Shown piece after piece: positions 8,153 through 15,234 of a DNA stretch of 37,746 nucleotides. The notes beneath the pieces were generated by a model that was not told where the DNA came from, made no database searches, and saw nothing but the letters and a program-made list of their open reading frames with translations. The stretch lies in assembly GCA_016763755.1 (NCBI GenBank), contig JAESTD010000298.1, positions 1-37,746 of the forward strand, written 5' to 3'. Position 1 is the stretch's first letter; each line of letters opens with the position of its first letter. Origin of the DNA: Mucilaginibacter sp. Its GTDB lineage: Bacteria > Bacteroidota > Bacteroidia > Sphingobacteriales > Sphingobacteriaceae. The position numbers were made by a program, and so were the translations under genes.

Positions 8153-8554
8153 ATGAAGAAATACCTTATCATCCTGGCATTGTTTGCCATTTTCTCATCT
8201 TGCAAAAAAGACAAACCGGTAACTCCAAGTATCACGGGCACTTGGGAACTTAAAACCATTTTAGCCAGCATTACCATCACTGTTGAGGACAAAGACAAAG
8301 AAACCTACGTATTTACAGCAGATAATCGTTACATAAAAACCGCGGCAGACAAAACACAGACGAGCGGAACTTTTGTCTTAAAACTCACCGGTGAACAAGA
8401 TGGTCGACGCTATGGCAATATTACATTTAGCGACACTCAGAAAACCGAGGTTATCACATTTAAAGGCGATGACCTGGTAATAGGTGATTCCAGCTTAGAC
8501 ATGCCAAGCTACCGGTATGCAAGGGTAAAGAAAGCTTCAATATTTGGCAACTAA
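8153..8554 (+). CDS. Lipocalin-like lipoprotein, array copy 2
   Basis: A 133-residue paralogue of copy 1 with signal MKKYLIILALFAIFSSC (Cys17), then KKDKPVTP and GTWELKTI. The core shares EDKDKETYVFTADNRYIKT, SGTFVLKLTGEQDGRRYGNITFSD and YRYARVK with copy 3. The C-terminus is extended (KASIFGN) relative to the others. The upstream region repeats that of copy 1 (AACTAAACTTAAATACCATGAAGAA), so it probably carries its own copied promoter; the gap of 88 nt is also the largest in the array. Function is unknown; a lipocalin-type fold is inferred. Confidence 0.8.
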   Translation: MKKYLIILALFAIFSSCKKDKPVTPSITGTWELKTILASITITVEDKDKETYVFTADNRYIKTAADKTQTSGTFVLKLTGEQDGRRYGNITFSDTQKTEVITFKGDDLVIGDSSLDMPSYRYARVKKASIFGN

Positions 8555-8593
8555 GTAATACCTGTTTACTATTTATCTAAAAATATGCTCAAT

Positions 8594-8977
8594 ATGAAAA
8601 AATCGTTATTGATAATTATAGCTGTTTTTGCTTTCGCTTCCTGCAAAAAAGATAAACCAACTACCCCTACCACTTATTGTTCATGGCGTCTAAACTCTGT
8701 AATTACTGATAATGGTAAATATGTTGTTGCGGAAAAAGATAAAGACTCTTATCAATTCAACACAAATAGCAAATATGTTAAGACTATGCCGGATAAGAAT
8801 ACAATACAGGGGAATTTCACTTTTACGCTTAGTGATGAATCCGAGGGTCGCCGTTTCGGTAGTATTACGTTCAGCAATCCGACAGACACACAACCGTTAA
8901 CTATTAAAGGTGATACGATCGTAACTGGCTCCTCATATATTGATGGGCCAAGATTTATTTATGCAAGAATAAAATAG
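8594..8977 (+). CDS. Lipocalin-like lipoprotein, array copy 3
   Basis: A 127-residue paralogue. I prefer ATG 8594 over the track's 8585, because MKKSLLIIIAVFAFASC then places the cysteine at residue 17 as in the other four copies. CKKDKPTTPT follows. The usual GTWEL is changed to CSWRL here, giving an extra cysteine. The body (EKDKDSYQFNTNSKYVKTMPDKNTIQGNFTFTLSDESEGRRFGSITFSN) aligns with copy 2, and the end FIYARIK is conserved. The gene looks more AT-rich than its neighbours (many AAT, AAA, GAT and TAT codons), which could reflect a separate history. The gap from copy 2 is about 40 nt. Confidence 0.78.
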   Translation: MKKSLLIIIAVFAFASCKKDKPTTPTTYCSWRLNSVITDNGKYVVAEKDKDSYQFNTNSKYVKTMPDKNTIQGNFTFTLSDESEGRRFGSITFSNPTDTQPLTIKGDTIVTGSSYIDGPRFIYARIK

Positions 8978-9001
8978 TATAATCAATTTTATCTACTGGT
9001 C

Positions 9002-9394
9002 ATGAAAAAGTATTTTCTCATCCTGGCAATTGCCTTCGTTGTTTTGGCATGCAAAAAAGATAAAACAGTGGTTAATACCAGCGTGTTTGGCAAATGGGAA
9101 TTGCGTGCTAAGTCCGGCGGCTTTACCGGCGCTACCACAAAATATGGAGCCGGTAACGGCGATATTTACCAGTTTAACAACGATAGTACCTATACGTGGA
9201 CTGAAAAAGACCGATTGTTAGGGAGCGGCAAATTCCACATCAGTATAACAGGGAAGGAAAAGAACATGCAATACGGTACTATCAAATTTGATGGTATTGA
9301 TGAAAATGAAATGTTTACGTTTAAGACAGATACAATATCCGTTGGTTCTATGATTGCTGAAGCAATGATATCAACCTACGTTAAGGTGAAATAA
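9002..9394 (+). CDS. Lipocalin-like lipoprotein, array copy 4
   Basis: A 130-residue paralogue with signal MKKYFLILAIAFVVLAC (Cys17) and KKDKT after the cysteine. GKWELRAKSGG is the counterpart of GTWEL. The stretch YGAGNGDIYQFNNDSTYTWTEKDRLLGSGKFHISI pairs best with copy 5 (YSAGNGNKYIFKADGSYTEYAENKVESQGKYTLT), so copies 4 and 5 form a sub-pair. The C-terminus STYVKVK keeps the Y-[AV]-[RK]-[IV]-K pattern. Spacing from copy 3 is 24 nt, consistent with co-transcription. Function is unknown. Confidence 0.78.
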   Translation: MKKYFLILAIAFVVLACKKDKTVVNTSVFGKWELRAKSGGFTGATTKYGAGNGDIYQFNNDSTYTWTEKDRLLGSGKFHISITGKEKNMQYGTIKFDGIDENEMFTFKTDTISVGSMIAEAMISTYVKVK

Positions 9395-9422
9395 CTAAGG
9401 GCATAACATTTAATAACAAACC

Positions 9423-9818
9423 ATGAAAAACTATCTTATCATACTGGCTTTTGTATTAGCTTTTGCGGCTTGTAGTAAAAATTCGCCTAAACCCCAAAGC
9501 GGCAGCATTGTAGGTACCTGGGAACTAAGATTATTCACTACCGGCTGGACGATGCCTAAAAATTATAGTGCAGGTAACGGCAACAAATATATTTTTAAAG
9601 CCGATGGCAGTTACACCGAATATGCTGAGAACAAAGTAGAGAGCCAGGGTAAATATACATTAACGCCCACCAGTGATGATAACGGCACCAAATCTGGTAA
9701 GATCACTTTAACTAATCCGGATTATACAGATGTTTATACCATCAAAACCGATACATTTACTGTCGGCACTTCTTTAGCTGATGGCCCGAGCTGGCAATAC
9801 GTTAGGATAAAAAACTAA
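9423..9818 (+). CDS. Lipocalin-like lipoprotein, array copy 5
   Basis: A 131-residue paralogue ending the array. The signal MKNYLIILAFVLAFAAC has Cys17 but is followed by SKNSPKP, not KKDKP, so its sorting signal differs from the first four. GTWELRLFTTGW, the shared AGNGNKYIFKADGSYTEY segment, SGKITLTNPDYTDVYTIKTDTFTVGTS and the end WQYVRIKN place it in the family, closest to copy 4. The 28-nt gap from copy 4 suggests one transcript. Function is unknown. Confidence 0.78.
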   Translation: MKNYLIILAFVLAFAACSKNSPKPQSGSIVGTWELRLFTTGWTMPKNYSAGNGNKYIFKADGSYTEYAENKVESQGKYTLTPTSDDNGTKSGKITLTNPDYTDVYTIKTDTFTVGTSLADGPSWQYVRIKN

Positions 9819-9923
9819 GGTAAAACAAGTAAAAAATGTTTAAAGGTAATCGCTCACGGATCCAAGCGGCTACCATAAGCTGCATGCTTACCTGCTGTCA
9901 GCTAATTATGCAATTTAAAATAG

Positions 9924-10967
9924 TTAATCTATTTTTTTGAGCCGAAGCTGCCAAAACTTAATCTTGACGCGGTTATACGTATAGGTGATATAAATATTGC
10001 CCTTTTTATCTGCTATAATGGCGGGATAACTAAATTCTCCTTTTTGTTCGTTCTCAAAAGTAAATACATCTTTCCAATGTTCACCATCAGTAGATGCAGC
10101 CAATTTAAGCACCGATCTTCCGTCCCACCAGTTTTTACCGGCGTTAAGTGGGTTGTATATCAATAGCTGAACAGCGCCTACAGAAACAGCATCGCTCCCC
10201 GAGTTAGGGTTGGGCAATTCAGTAGCTGTTGCTTTATCCCAAGTGTTACCATCGTCGCCCGACCAATTCTGTACAATAACATTCTCTTTGCTGCGTGATA
10301 ATAATTGCAGCTTATTAGCGGAATAACGCAATATTGATGGCTGTATAACCTGGAAAGTATCGCAATCAATAGCAATATGTTCCCATTTATTAAGGCCGGC
10401 ATCAGAACGCTCCAGATGTATCTTCCAGGTTTTCTCGTCCAAACTTTCGGTACTTGATGGATATAGTATATTGCCATTCTTAAGCTGTAGGGGTTTATTT
10501 TTAATAGGCCCAAGAAAACCTTTTGGCAACATCTTAGCTGCTGACCATGTTCGGCCATTATCTTTTGAAGTTTTGTAAACCGCCCACCACTCGCGCGGGT
10601 TAGGGCCCATTTTATAATGAAGATACAGCATTCCGTTTGCGGCTTTAAATAACACGGGGTTCCAACAAGGGAGCTGCTTACCATCGGGTTGCATACCATC
10701 AACAACCTTACGCGGCGCCGACCAACTTTTACCATCGTTAGCCGCTATCCAGATACATACATCATTGTGCCCTTCCTGGGTACCGCCAAACCAGGCAGCT
10801 AACAATTTGCTATCTTCCAGCTTTACGATAGTTGAGGCATGGCATGCCGCAAAGGGCGCACTTTCAAATATGTATTGTTTTTTTACAACTACCACCTGCT
10901 GGGCAAAGGCAGCGTTAAAACCCAAAAAAGCAATCGAAATTAACAAGAAAGTAAGGCTGTTTTTCAT
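9924..10967 (-). CDS. Secreted sialidase-like BNR-repeat protein
   Basis: A 347-residue protein with signal peptide (MKNSLTFLLISIAFLGFNAAFAQ), exported to the periplasm or beyond. It is a six-bladed propeller of the sialidase/BNR_2 type. Asp-box motifs are visible: AANDGKSWSAP, SKDNGRTWSAAK, SGDDGNTWDKA and a weaker STDGEHWKDV. ESAPFAACHASTIVKL near the N-terminus and EFSYPAIIADKKGNIYITYTYNR near the C-terminus are typical of this group, which is annotated as exo-alpha-sialidase. Many such proteins act on other glycans or have unknown substrate, so sialic acid specificity is not shown. It overlaps the end of folP by 4 nt on the same strand, an odd partner for a folate enzyme. Confidence 0.82.
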   Translation of the reverse strand: MKNSLTFLLISIAFLGFNAAFAQQVVVVKKQYIFESAPFAACHASTIVKLEDSKLLAAWFGGTQEGHNDVCIWIAANDGKSWSAPRKVVDGMQPDGKQLPCWNPVLFKAANGMLYLHYKMGPNPREWWAVYKTSKDNGRTWSAAKMLPKGFLGPIKNKPLQLKNGNILYPSSTESLDEKTWKIHLERSDAGLNKWEHIAIDCDTFQVIQPSILRYSANKLQLLSRSKENVIVQNWSGDDGNTWDKATATELPNPNSGSDAVSVGAVQLLIYNPLNAGKNWWDGRSVLKLAASTDGEHWKDVFTFENEQKGEFSYPAIIADKKGNIYITYTYNRVKIKFWQLRLKKID

Positions 10968-11845
10968 TTAGGCAGAAGATATTTATTATCACCCAAAGTA
11001 ACAGTATTAAATATGGCAACAGCTTCAACAGCTTCTTTAACATCATGCACCCGCAGAATATTAGCGCCTTTCATTAACGCGATGGTATTTAAAGCGGTAG
11101 TGCCGTTAAGTGCTTCTTCGGCTGTGACACCTAATAAATCATAGATCATTTTTTTCCGGGAGATGCCTGCAAAGAGTGGTAGTTTCAATCTCTCAAACTC
11201 CTGCATGCGGTTCATCAGCGCATAACTATGCTCTGCTTTTTTAGCAAACCCGAAGCCGGGGTCTATAATAATATCATGTACACCCAACTGCCTCAGCGCA
11301 TAGATTTTTTTAGTAAAGTAATCATACACTTCGCCAAATGCATCATCGTATTCAGCTAATTGCTGCATGGTTTGGGGGTTGCCCTTCATATGCATTAATA
11401 TGTAAGGCACCTGCAGGCGGGCAACGGTAGCAAACATTTTGTTATCCAGTTCGCCGCCGGCAATATCATTGATGATATGTGCACCTGCCTTGATAGCAGC
11501 CTCGGCCACATCAGCGCGAAAGGTGTCAACAGAAATAATCGCTTCAGGATAATTTTTGGTAATAGCCTCAACACCGGGCAACAGGCGATCTATCTCTTCC
11601 TGCACAGAAATATCCGTGGCACCCGGGCGCGATGAGTAGGCCCCTACATCCAGGAAATCTGCACCGTCATTCAACATCTTCTCTGCCTGTATTAACAGGC
11701 TATCCTCATCGGTTTTACGACTGCCGGCAAAGAACGAATCTGGAGTAATATTGATAATGCCCATTACTTTGGGTGATGCCAGATCTATCAATTTACCGCC
11801 CGCATTTATGGTCGTCTTTTTCTGAAAAAATGTATCTTTAGCCAC
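10964..11845 (-). CDS. folP: Dihydropteroate synthase
   Basis: Joins p-aminobenzoate to the pterin pyrophosphate in folate synthesis; cytosolic and the sulfonamide target. It is 293 residues, full length. Signatures in order: KVMGIINITPDSFFAGSR, FLDVGAYSSRPGA, ISVDTFRADVAEAAI, HIINDIAGG, PYILMHMKGNPQTMQ, IIIDPGFGFAKKAEHSYALM, LFAGISRKKMI and the terminal ILRVHDVKEAVEA. The start MAKDTFFQKKTTIN fits the family. It is divergent from the DUF1599 gene across a repeat-filled gap and overlaps the sialidase-like gene downstream by 4 nt. Confidence 0.95.
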   Translation of the reverse strand: MAKDTFFQKKTTINAGGKLIDLASPKVMGIINITPDSFFAGSRKTDEDSLLIQAEKMLNDGADFLDVGAYSSRPGATDISVQEEIDRLLPGVEAITKNYPEAIISVDTFRADVAEAAIKAGAHIINDIAGGELDNKMFATVARLQVPYILMHMKGNPQTMQQLAEYDDAFGEVYDYFTKKIYALRQLGVHDIIIDPGFGFAKKAEHSYALMNRMQEFERLKLPLFAGISRKKMIYDLLGVTAEEALNGTTALNTIALMKGANILRVHDVKEAVEAVAIFNTVTLGDNKYLLPK

Positions 11846-11856
11846 GTTGTTTTGTT

Positions 11857-12012
11857 AAAATGTTGAAAGATTTTAAAGTTGTAAAGTTAAATCAACTTTA
11901 GGCATTCTCCGATACATTTATGCGACACCTTTCTCGAAGGAGCAATAGGGTAATCACTCGCCCTGCAACCGCAGCTAAAACATTACAACTTTGCAACTTT
12001 TAAACATTACAA
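11857..12012. repeat. AT-rich inverted repeats between folP and DUF1599 genes
   Basis: AAAATGTTGAAAGATTTTAA and GTTGTAAAGTT on the left are imperfect inverted copies of CATTACAACTTTGCAACTTTTAA and CATTACAACC on the right. Similar blocks occur at 14741-14835, so this is a dispersed family. The divergent promoters of both genes must lie within or next to it. Confidence 0.55.
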
Positions 12013-12016
12013 CCTT

Positions 12017-12556
12017 TTGAGCAACACAGCAGAAGAATTTGACACAGTTATAAACGTTTGTCGTACCCTGTTTATCAAAAAAACACGCGACTACGGTACC
12101 GCATGGCGTATTTTACGGCTATCATCCATTACGGACCAGATCTTTATTAAGGCACAACGCATCCGCACGCTCGAGGAAAAACAGATCTCAAAAGTGGGTG
12201 ATGATATTACCGGCGAATACATCGGTATTGTAAATTATTGCGTTATTGCCATGATGCAGCTGGATTGTACCGAAGATACCCCGCTGGAACTAAATCCCGA
12301 CGAGGTTGAAATGATCTTTGACAGCAAGGTGCAGGAAACCCGCGATCTGATGTTTGCCAAAAACCACGACTACGGCGAGGCCTGGCGCGAAATGCGAATC
12401 AGTTCATTAACGGATCTTATTTTGATGAAATTACTTCGTGTAAAACAGATAGAGGATAATAAAGGCCAAACCCTGGCGTCAGAAGGTGTTAAAGCCAATT
12501 ACCAGGATATGCTTAACTATTCGGTATTTGCGCTGATAAAACTGGGAGTAAAATGA
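12017..12556 (+). CDS. DUF1599 (nucleotide modification associated domain) protein
   Basis: A 179-residue protein made of two tandem DUF1599 units. The motif DYGTAWRILRLSSITDQIFIKAQRIRTLEE in the first half recurs as DYGEAWREMRISSLTDLILMKLLRVKQIED in the second, and GEYIGIVNYCVIAMMQL recurs as ANYQDMLNYSVFALIKL. The start is a TTG at 12017 (MSNTAEEFDTVI); no ATG lies close enough to keep the first domain. The family is conserved in Bacteroidota and named by association with nucleotide modification; its activity is not established. It overlaps the DoxX gene by 4 nt, so it is the first gene of a three-gene unit ending in aroK. Confidence 0.85.
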   Translation: MSNTAEEFDTVINVCRTLFIKKTRDYGTAWRILRLSSITDQIFIKAQRIRTLEEKQISKVGDDITGEYIGIVNYCVIAMMQLDCTEDTPLELNPDEVEMIFDSKVQETRDLMFAKNHDYGEAWREMRISSLTDLILMKLLRVKQIEDNKGQTLASEGVKANYQDMLNYSVFALIKLGVK

Positions 12557-13704
12557 AACACGGATTGATTTGGTTTTGCCGTATTGCCGTGGGGTTGCTT
12601 TTTATATTCTCCGGATTGATAAAAGCTAATGACCCGCTGGGGTTTTCATATAAACTGGAAGAATACTTTGAGGTGTTCCACCTCACTTTTCTGGATAGCC
12701 TTGCATTAAGCATGGCCATTGTGCTATGTGCATTAGAGATGATCTTGGGCTTTGCACTGCTCACCGGTGCACGTGCTGTTAAAGTAGTTTGGGGCTTACT
12801 ACTGCTGATCATATTCTTTGGCTTCCTTACTTTCTACTCGGCCTTTTTCAAAGTGGTACAAACCTGCGGATGTTTTGGCGATGCTATCCCGCTTACACCA
12901 TGGCAATCGTTTAGCAAGGATATGGTGCTGCTGGCGCTGGTGTTAGTATTATTTGTCAACCGTAAAACCATAAAGCCGTTATTTGGTGCTAAAGCAGGGG
13001 ATAAAGTCATTTTTTTGGCCACTATCGTTTCGTTAGGGTTTGGTCTGTACACCTATAACTTTTTACCGGTAGTAGATTTCCTTCCGTACAAAATTGGCGC
13101 TAACATCCTTGAGGAGATGAAAACCCCGCCTGGTGCCAAGCCTGATGAATATGAGATCACTTACATACTGGTAAACAAGAAAACCAAAGCAACCAAAAAG
13201 ATAACTGATAAGGAATATTTGAAAAGTGGTATTTGGAAAGATACCAATTGGGAAGTGCAGGGTAATCCGGAAAGCCGGTTGGTTAAAAAAGGCTTTGAGC
13301 CAAAGATCCGCGATTTGAATATCCAGGATGCACAGGGCAATAATTATAATCAGGAATTGCTGAGCAGTCCGTTTTACAGCTTGATCATAGTGGCTTACGA
13401 TCTCTCAAAAACCAATGACGGCGCCATAGCTAACGCCAATGCTTTAGCTGCAAACCTGATCCAGAATTATAATACCCGCGTTATTTTTCTTACTTCAAAT
13501 GCACCTGCTCAGGCTCAGCAATTTGCAAAAGATCATAAATTGGTAAGCGAATTATTTTATGCCGATGGTGTTCCGTTGAAGAGTATGGTAAGGGCCAACC
13601 CCGGTATCATATTGCTAAAAAATGGCACCGTAATTAATAAATGGCATTTTCATAATATGCCGAAATATGATGACTTGGTTAAAGAGTATCTAAGTAAACA
13701 ATGA
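12553..13704 (+). CDS. BT_3928-type DoxX/MauE membrane protein with thioredoxin-like tail
   Basis: A 383-residue inner-membrane protein. The N-terminal half is a four- or five-helix DoxX/MauE-like domain (LIWFCRIAVGLLFIFSGLIKANDPLGF, then TCGCFGDAIPLTPWQSFSKDMVLL, the CxCFGD signature of the group). After a further helix near 152-170 comes a soluble region of about 210 residues. Its last part (SPFYSLIIVAYDL ... RVIFLTSN ... PLKSMVRANPGIILLKNGTVINKWHFHNMP) has a thioredoxin-like pattern but no CXXC redox pair. This is the BT_3928 family architecture of Bacteroidota; its role is unknown. It overlaps both neighbours by 4 nt. Confidence 0.82.
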   Translation: MKHGLIWFCRIAVGLLFIFSGLIKANDPLGFSYKLEEYFEVFHLTFLDSLALSMAIVLCALEMILGFALLTGARAVKVVWGLLLLIIFFGFLTFYSAFFKVVQTCGCFGDAIPLTPWQSFSKDMVLLALVLVLFVNRKTIKPLFGAKAGDKVIFLATIVSLGFGLYTYNFLPVVDFLPYKIGANILEEMKTPPGAKPDEYEITYILVNKKTKATKKITDKEYLKSGIWKDTNWEVQGNPESRLVKKGFEPKIRDLNIQDAQGNNYNQELLSSPFYSLIIVAYDLSKTNDGAIANANALAANLIQNYNTRVIFLTSNAPAQAQQFAKDHKLVSELFYADGVPLKSMVRANPGIILLKNGTVINKWHFHNMPKYDDLVKEYLSKQ

Positions 13705-14213
13705 GTTTAATATTTTTAGTAGGATTTATGGGTTGTGGTAAAACCACAATGGGCCGCAAACTCTCGGCGGCAATGGAGTACGAGTTTATAGATCTTGATC
13801 ATAAGTTTGAGGAACAGGCCGGCATGCGCATTGCCGAATACTTTGTTGAGCATGGTGAAGATGCCTTCCGCCGGATGGAATCAAAGATCCTGAAAGAGAC
13901 GGAATATCCTGAGAATGCGGTGATATCAACCGGTGGTGGCCTACCATGTTTTTTTGATAATATGGACTGGATGAATACCAACGGCCAAACCGTTTATATG
14001 AAACTGACGCCAAAAATGCTGGCGTCGCGCCTGGAGAATGCTAAAACCCCACGCCCGGTGCTTCAAGGTAAAAAAGGACAGGAATTAGTTGAATTTATTG
14101 AAACAAAGCTCGCCGAACGCGAACCACATTATAGCAAAGCTGCTTTTATAGCAGAAAGCTTTGCAGACTTAACGCCTGAAAATATTATGTACCTGCTGGC
14201 GACGAAAAAGTAA
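13701..14213 (+). CDS. aroK: Shikimate kinase
   Basis: Phosphorylates shikimate with ATP on the route to chorismate; cytosolic. It is 170 residues, normal length. Walker A GFMGCGKTT is at residues 8-16, the shikimate-contacting DLDHKFEEQAG begins near 32, VISTGGGLPC carries the GGG loop, and RPVLQGKKG lies at the lid. It overlaps the DoxX gene by 4 nt. It ends 4 bp from the convergent phosphoribosyltransferase gene, with no visible terminator between. Confidence 0.94.
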   Translation: MSLIFLVGFMGCGKTTMGRKLSAAMEYEFIDLDHKFEEQAGMRIAEYFVEHGEDAFRRMESKILKETEYPENAVISTGGGLPCFFDNMDWMNTNGQTVYMKLTPKMLASRLENAKTPRPVLQGKKGQELVEFIETKLAEREPHYSKAAFIAESFADLTPENIMYLLATKK

Positions 14214-14217
14214 AGTA

Positions 14218-14727
14218 TTACCTCAGATAAACCGCATCTTCCTCACCCTCAACGCCAAGCACAACATCAATATGTTGCTTAATAACGGTTGAAAGTGCAA
14301 CGCCGGCGTAATCGGTAGTTACCGGGAAGTTTTTGTGGTTACGGTCTATCAGTACTACCGTACGTAACTTTTTCAAAGGCACATCAAGGAACACGCCGAA
14401 GCCATAAGCCAGGGTTTTACCACTATTTAACACATCATCCACCAGGATAATAACCTTATTGGCGCAGTCCTCAACGTTAAAATTAGTGTTAGCGTGCAAC
14501 TGACTGCTTTGCTTATCCAACTCGATACTAAGCAAGGTTATTTTAAACGGGGCGATCTTGTCAAGCACAACTTTCAGACGATCTGCCACCTTGTTACCAC
14601 GCGGAAGGATGCCTGCAATAATCACTTCTTTTTCATCAAAATTATCCTCAAGCACTTGGTAAGCAATACGGTCAATTTTCTGCTGTATCTGCTGGCTGTT
14701 TAAAACAAGGATCTTTGTATCTGACAT
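14218..14727 (-). CDS. PyrR-like phosphoribosyltransferase
   Basis: A type I phosphoribosyltransferase of about 169 residues, starting at ATG 14727 (MSDTKILVLNSQQIQQKIDRIAYQV); the track's longer start runs into an AT-rich repeat. The PRPP loop is VIILVDDVLNSGKTL, preceded by GILPRGNKVADRL. Together with the C-terminal RNHKNFPVTTDYAGVALST (compare RxHRELPIxxDYVG in PyrR), this points to the PyrR/uracil phosphoribosyltransferase-like group common in Bacteroidota. Whether it makes UMP or regulates pyrimidine genes cannot be told. It is the last gene of the minus-strand run from yebC. Confidence 0.82.
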   Translation of the reverse strand: MSDTKILVLNSQQIQQKIDRIAYQVLEDNFDEKEVIIAGILPRGNKVADRLKVVLDKIAPFKITLLSIELDKQSSQLHANTNFNVEDCANKVIILVDDVLNSGKTLAYGFGVFLDVPLKKLRTVVLIDRNHKNFPVTTDYAGVALSTVIKQHIDVVLGVEGEEDAVYLR

Positions 14728-14740
14728 GGATATGCTGTTT

Positions 14741-14835
14741 TGATGTTGCAATGTTTTAAAGTTTCATAGTTATTGCGCTTAAAGGTAAGAATTAACAACA
14801 TTTCAACCTTACAACATTTTAACTTTCTAACTCTT
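14741..14835. repeat. AT-rich inverted repeat, ACAACATTTTAACTTTC type
   Basis: GTTGCAATGTTTTAAAGTTTC on the left is an imperfect inverted copy of TTACAACATTTTAACTTTC on the right. It sits between two minus-strand genes and resembles the arms at 11857-12012. Confidence 0.55.
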
Positions 14836-15231
14836 TAAATACGGATAATAAACAAAGTTTGCCCCCTCCGGCACTATCACAAACAAGCACATAAACTCGT
14901 TTGGATTTTTATAACTGCTCAGGAAACGCTCTTTTAATTCAGCTTTGATAATACCGCGATCAATAAATTCCTCGATGGTTGAGGCGTGGATGCTCCACTC
15001 GGTATTCAGTTCGTTGCGGTCAAGGATCACTTCGCCCAACTTAACTTCATGCTGGTGGGCAACAAATATTGGCGTAGCTGATAGCCCTTCAAGCATAATA
15101 TCTATGGCAACTTCTTTTATCGAATCGTTAAAGAATTTAATATCGCGCTCCAGGCTTACCAGCGGACTTTGCTTTTGCTCTTTCTTCTCGCTGCTTCCTC
15201 TGTCCTGGTTAAAAAGTTCTTCGGTATTCAT
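14827..15231 (-). CDS. Conserved hypothetical protein
   Basis: A 134-residue soluble protein that I do not recognise. The N-terminus is charged and flexible (MNTEELFNQDRGSSEKKEQKQSP). A compact region follows: LERDIKFFNDSIKEVAIDIMLEGLSATPIFVAHQHEVKLGEVILDRNELNTEWSIHASTIEEFIDRGII, then ERFLSSYKNPNEFMCLFVIVPEGANFVYYPYLKS. No signal peptide or membrane segment is visible. It starts only 3 nt after the stop of the GFKPRF-repeat gene, so the two are surely co-expressed and may work together. Its last codons overlap the edge of a dispersed AT-rich repeat. Confidence 0.7.
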   Translation of the reverse strand: MNTEELFNQDRGSSEKKEQKQSPLVSLERDIKFFNDSIKEVAIDIMLEGLSATPIFVAHQHEVKLGEVILDRNELNTEWSIHASTIEEFIDRGIIKAELKERFLSSYKNPNEFMCLFVIVPEGANFVYYPYLKS

Positions 15232-15234
15232 ATC

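Noticed and set aside
7687-9818. CRISPR-like or other direct-repeat array
   Set aside because: The periodicity here comes from whole paralogous genes with diverged cores, not short repeats with spacers.
9819-9923. Possible terminator or site with GGTAATCGCT / AGCGGCTACC
   Set aside because: The arms pair only weakly, no T run follows on either strand, and no repeat copy is seen elsewhere in the window.
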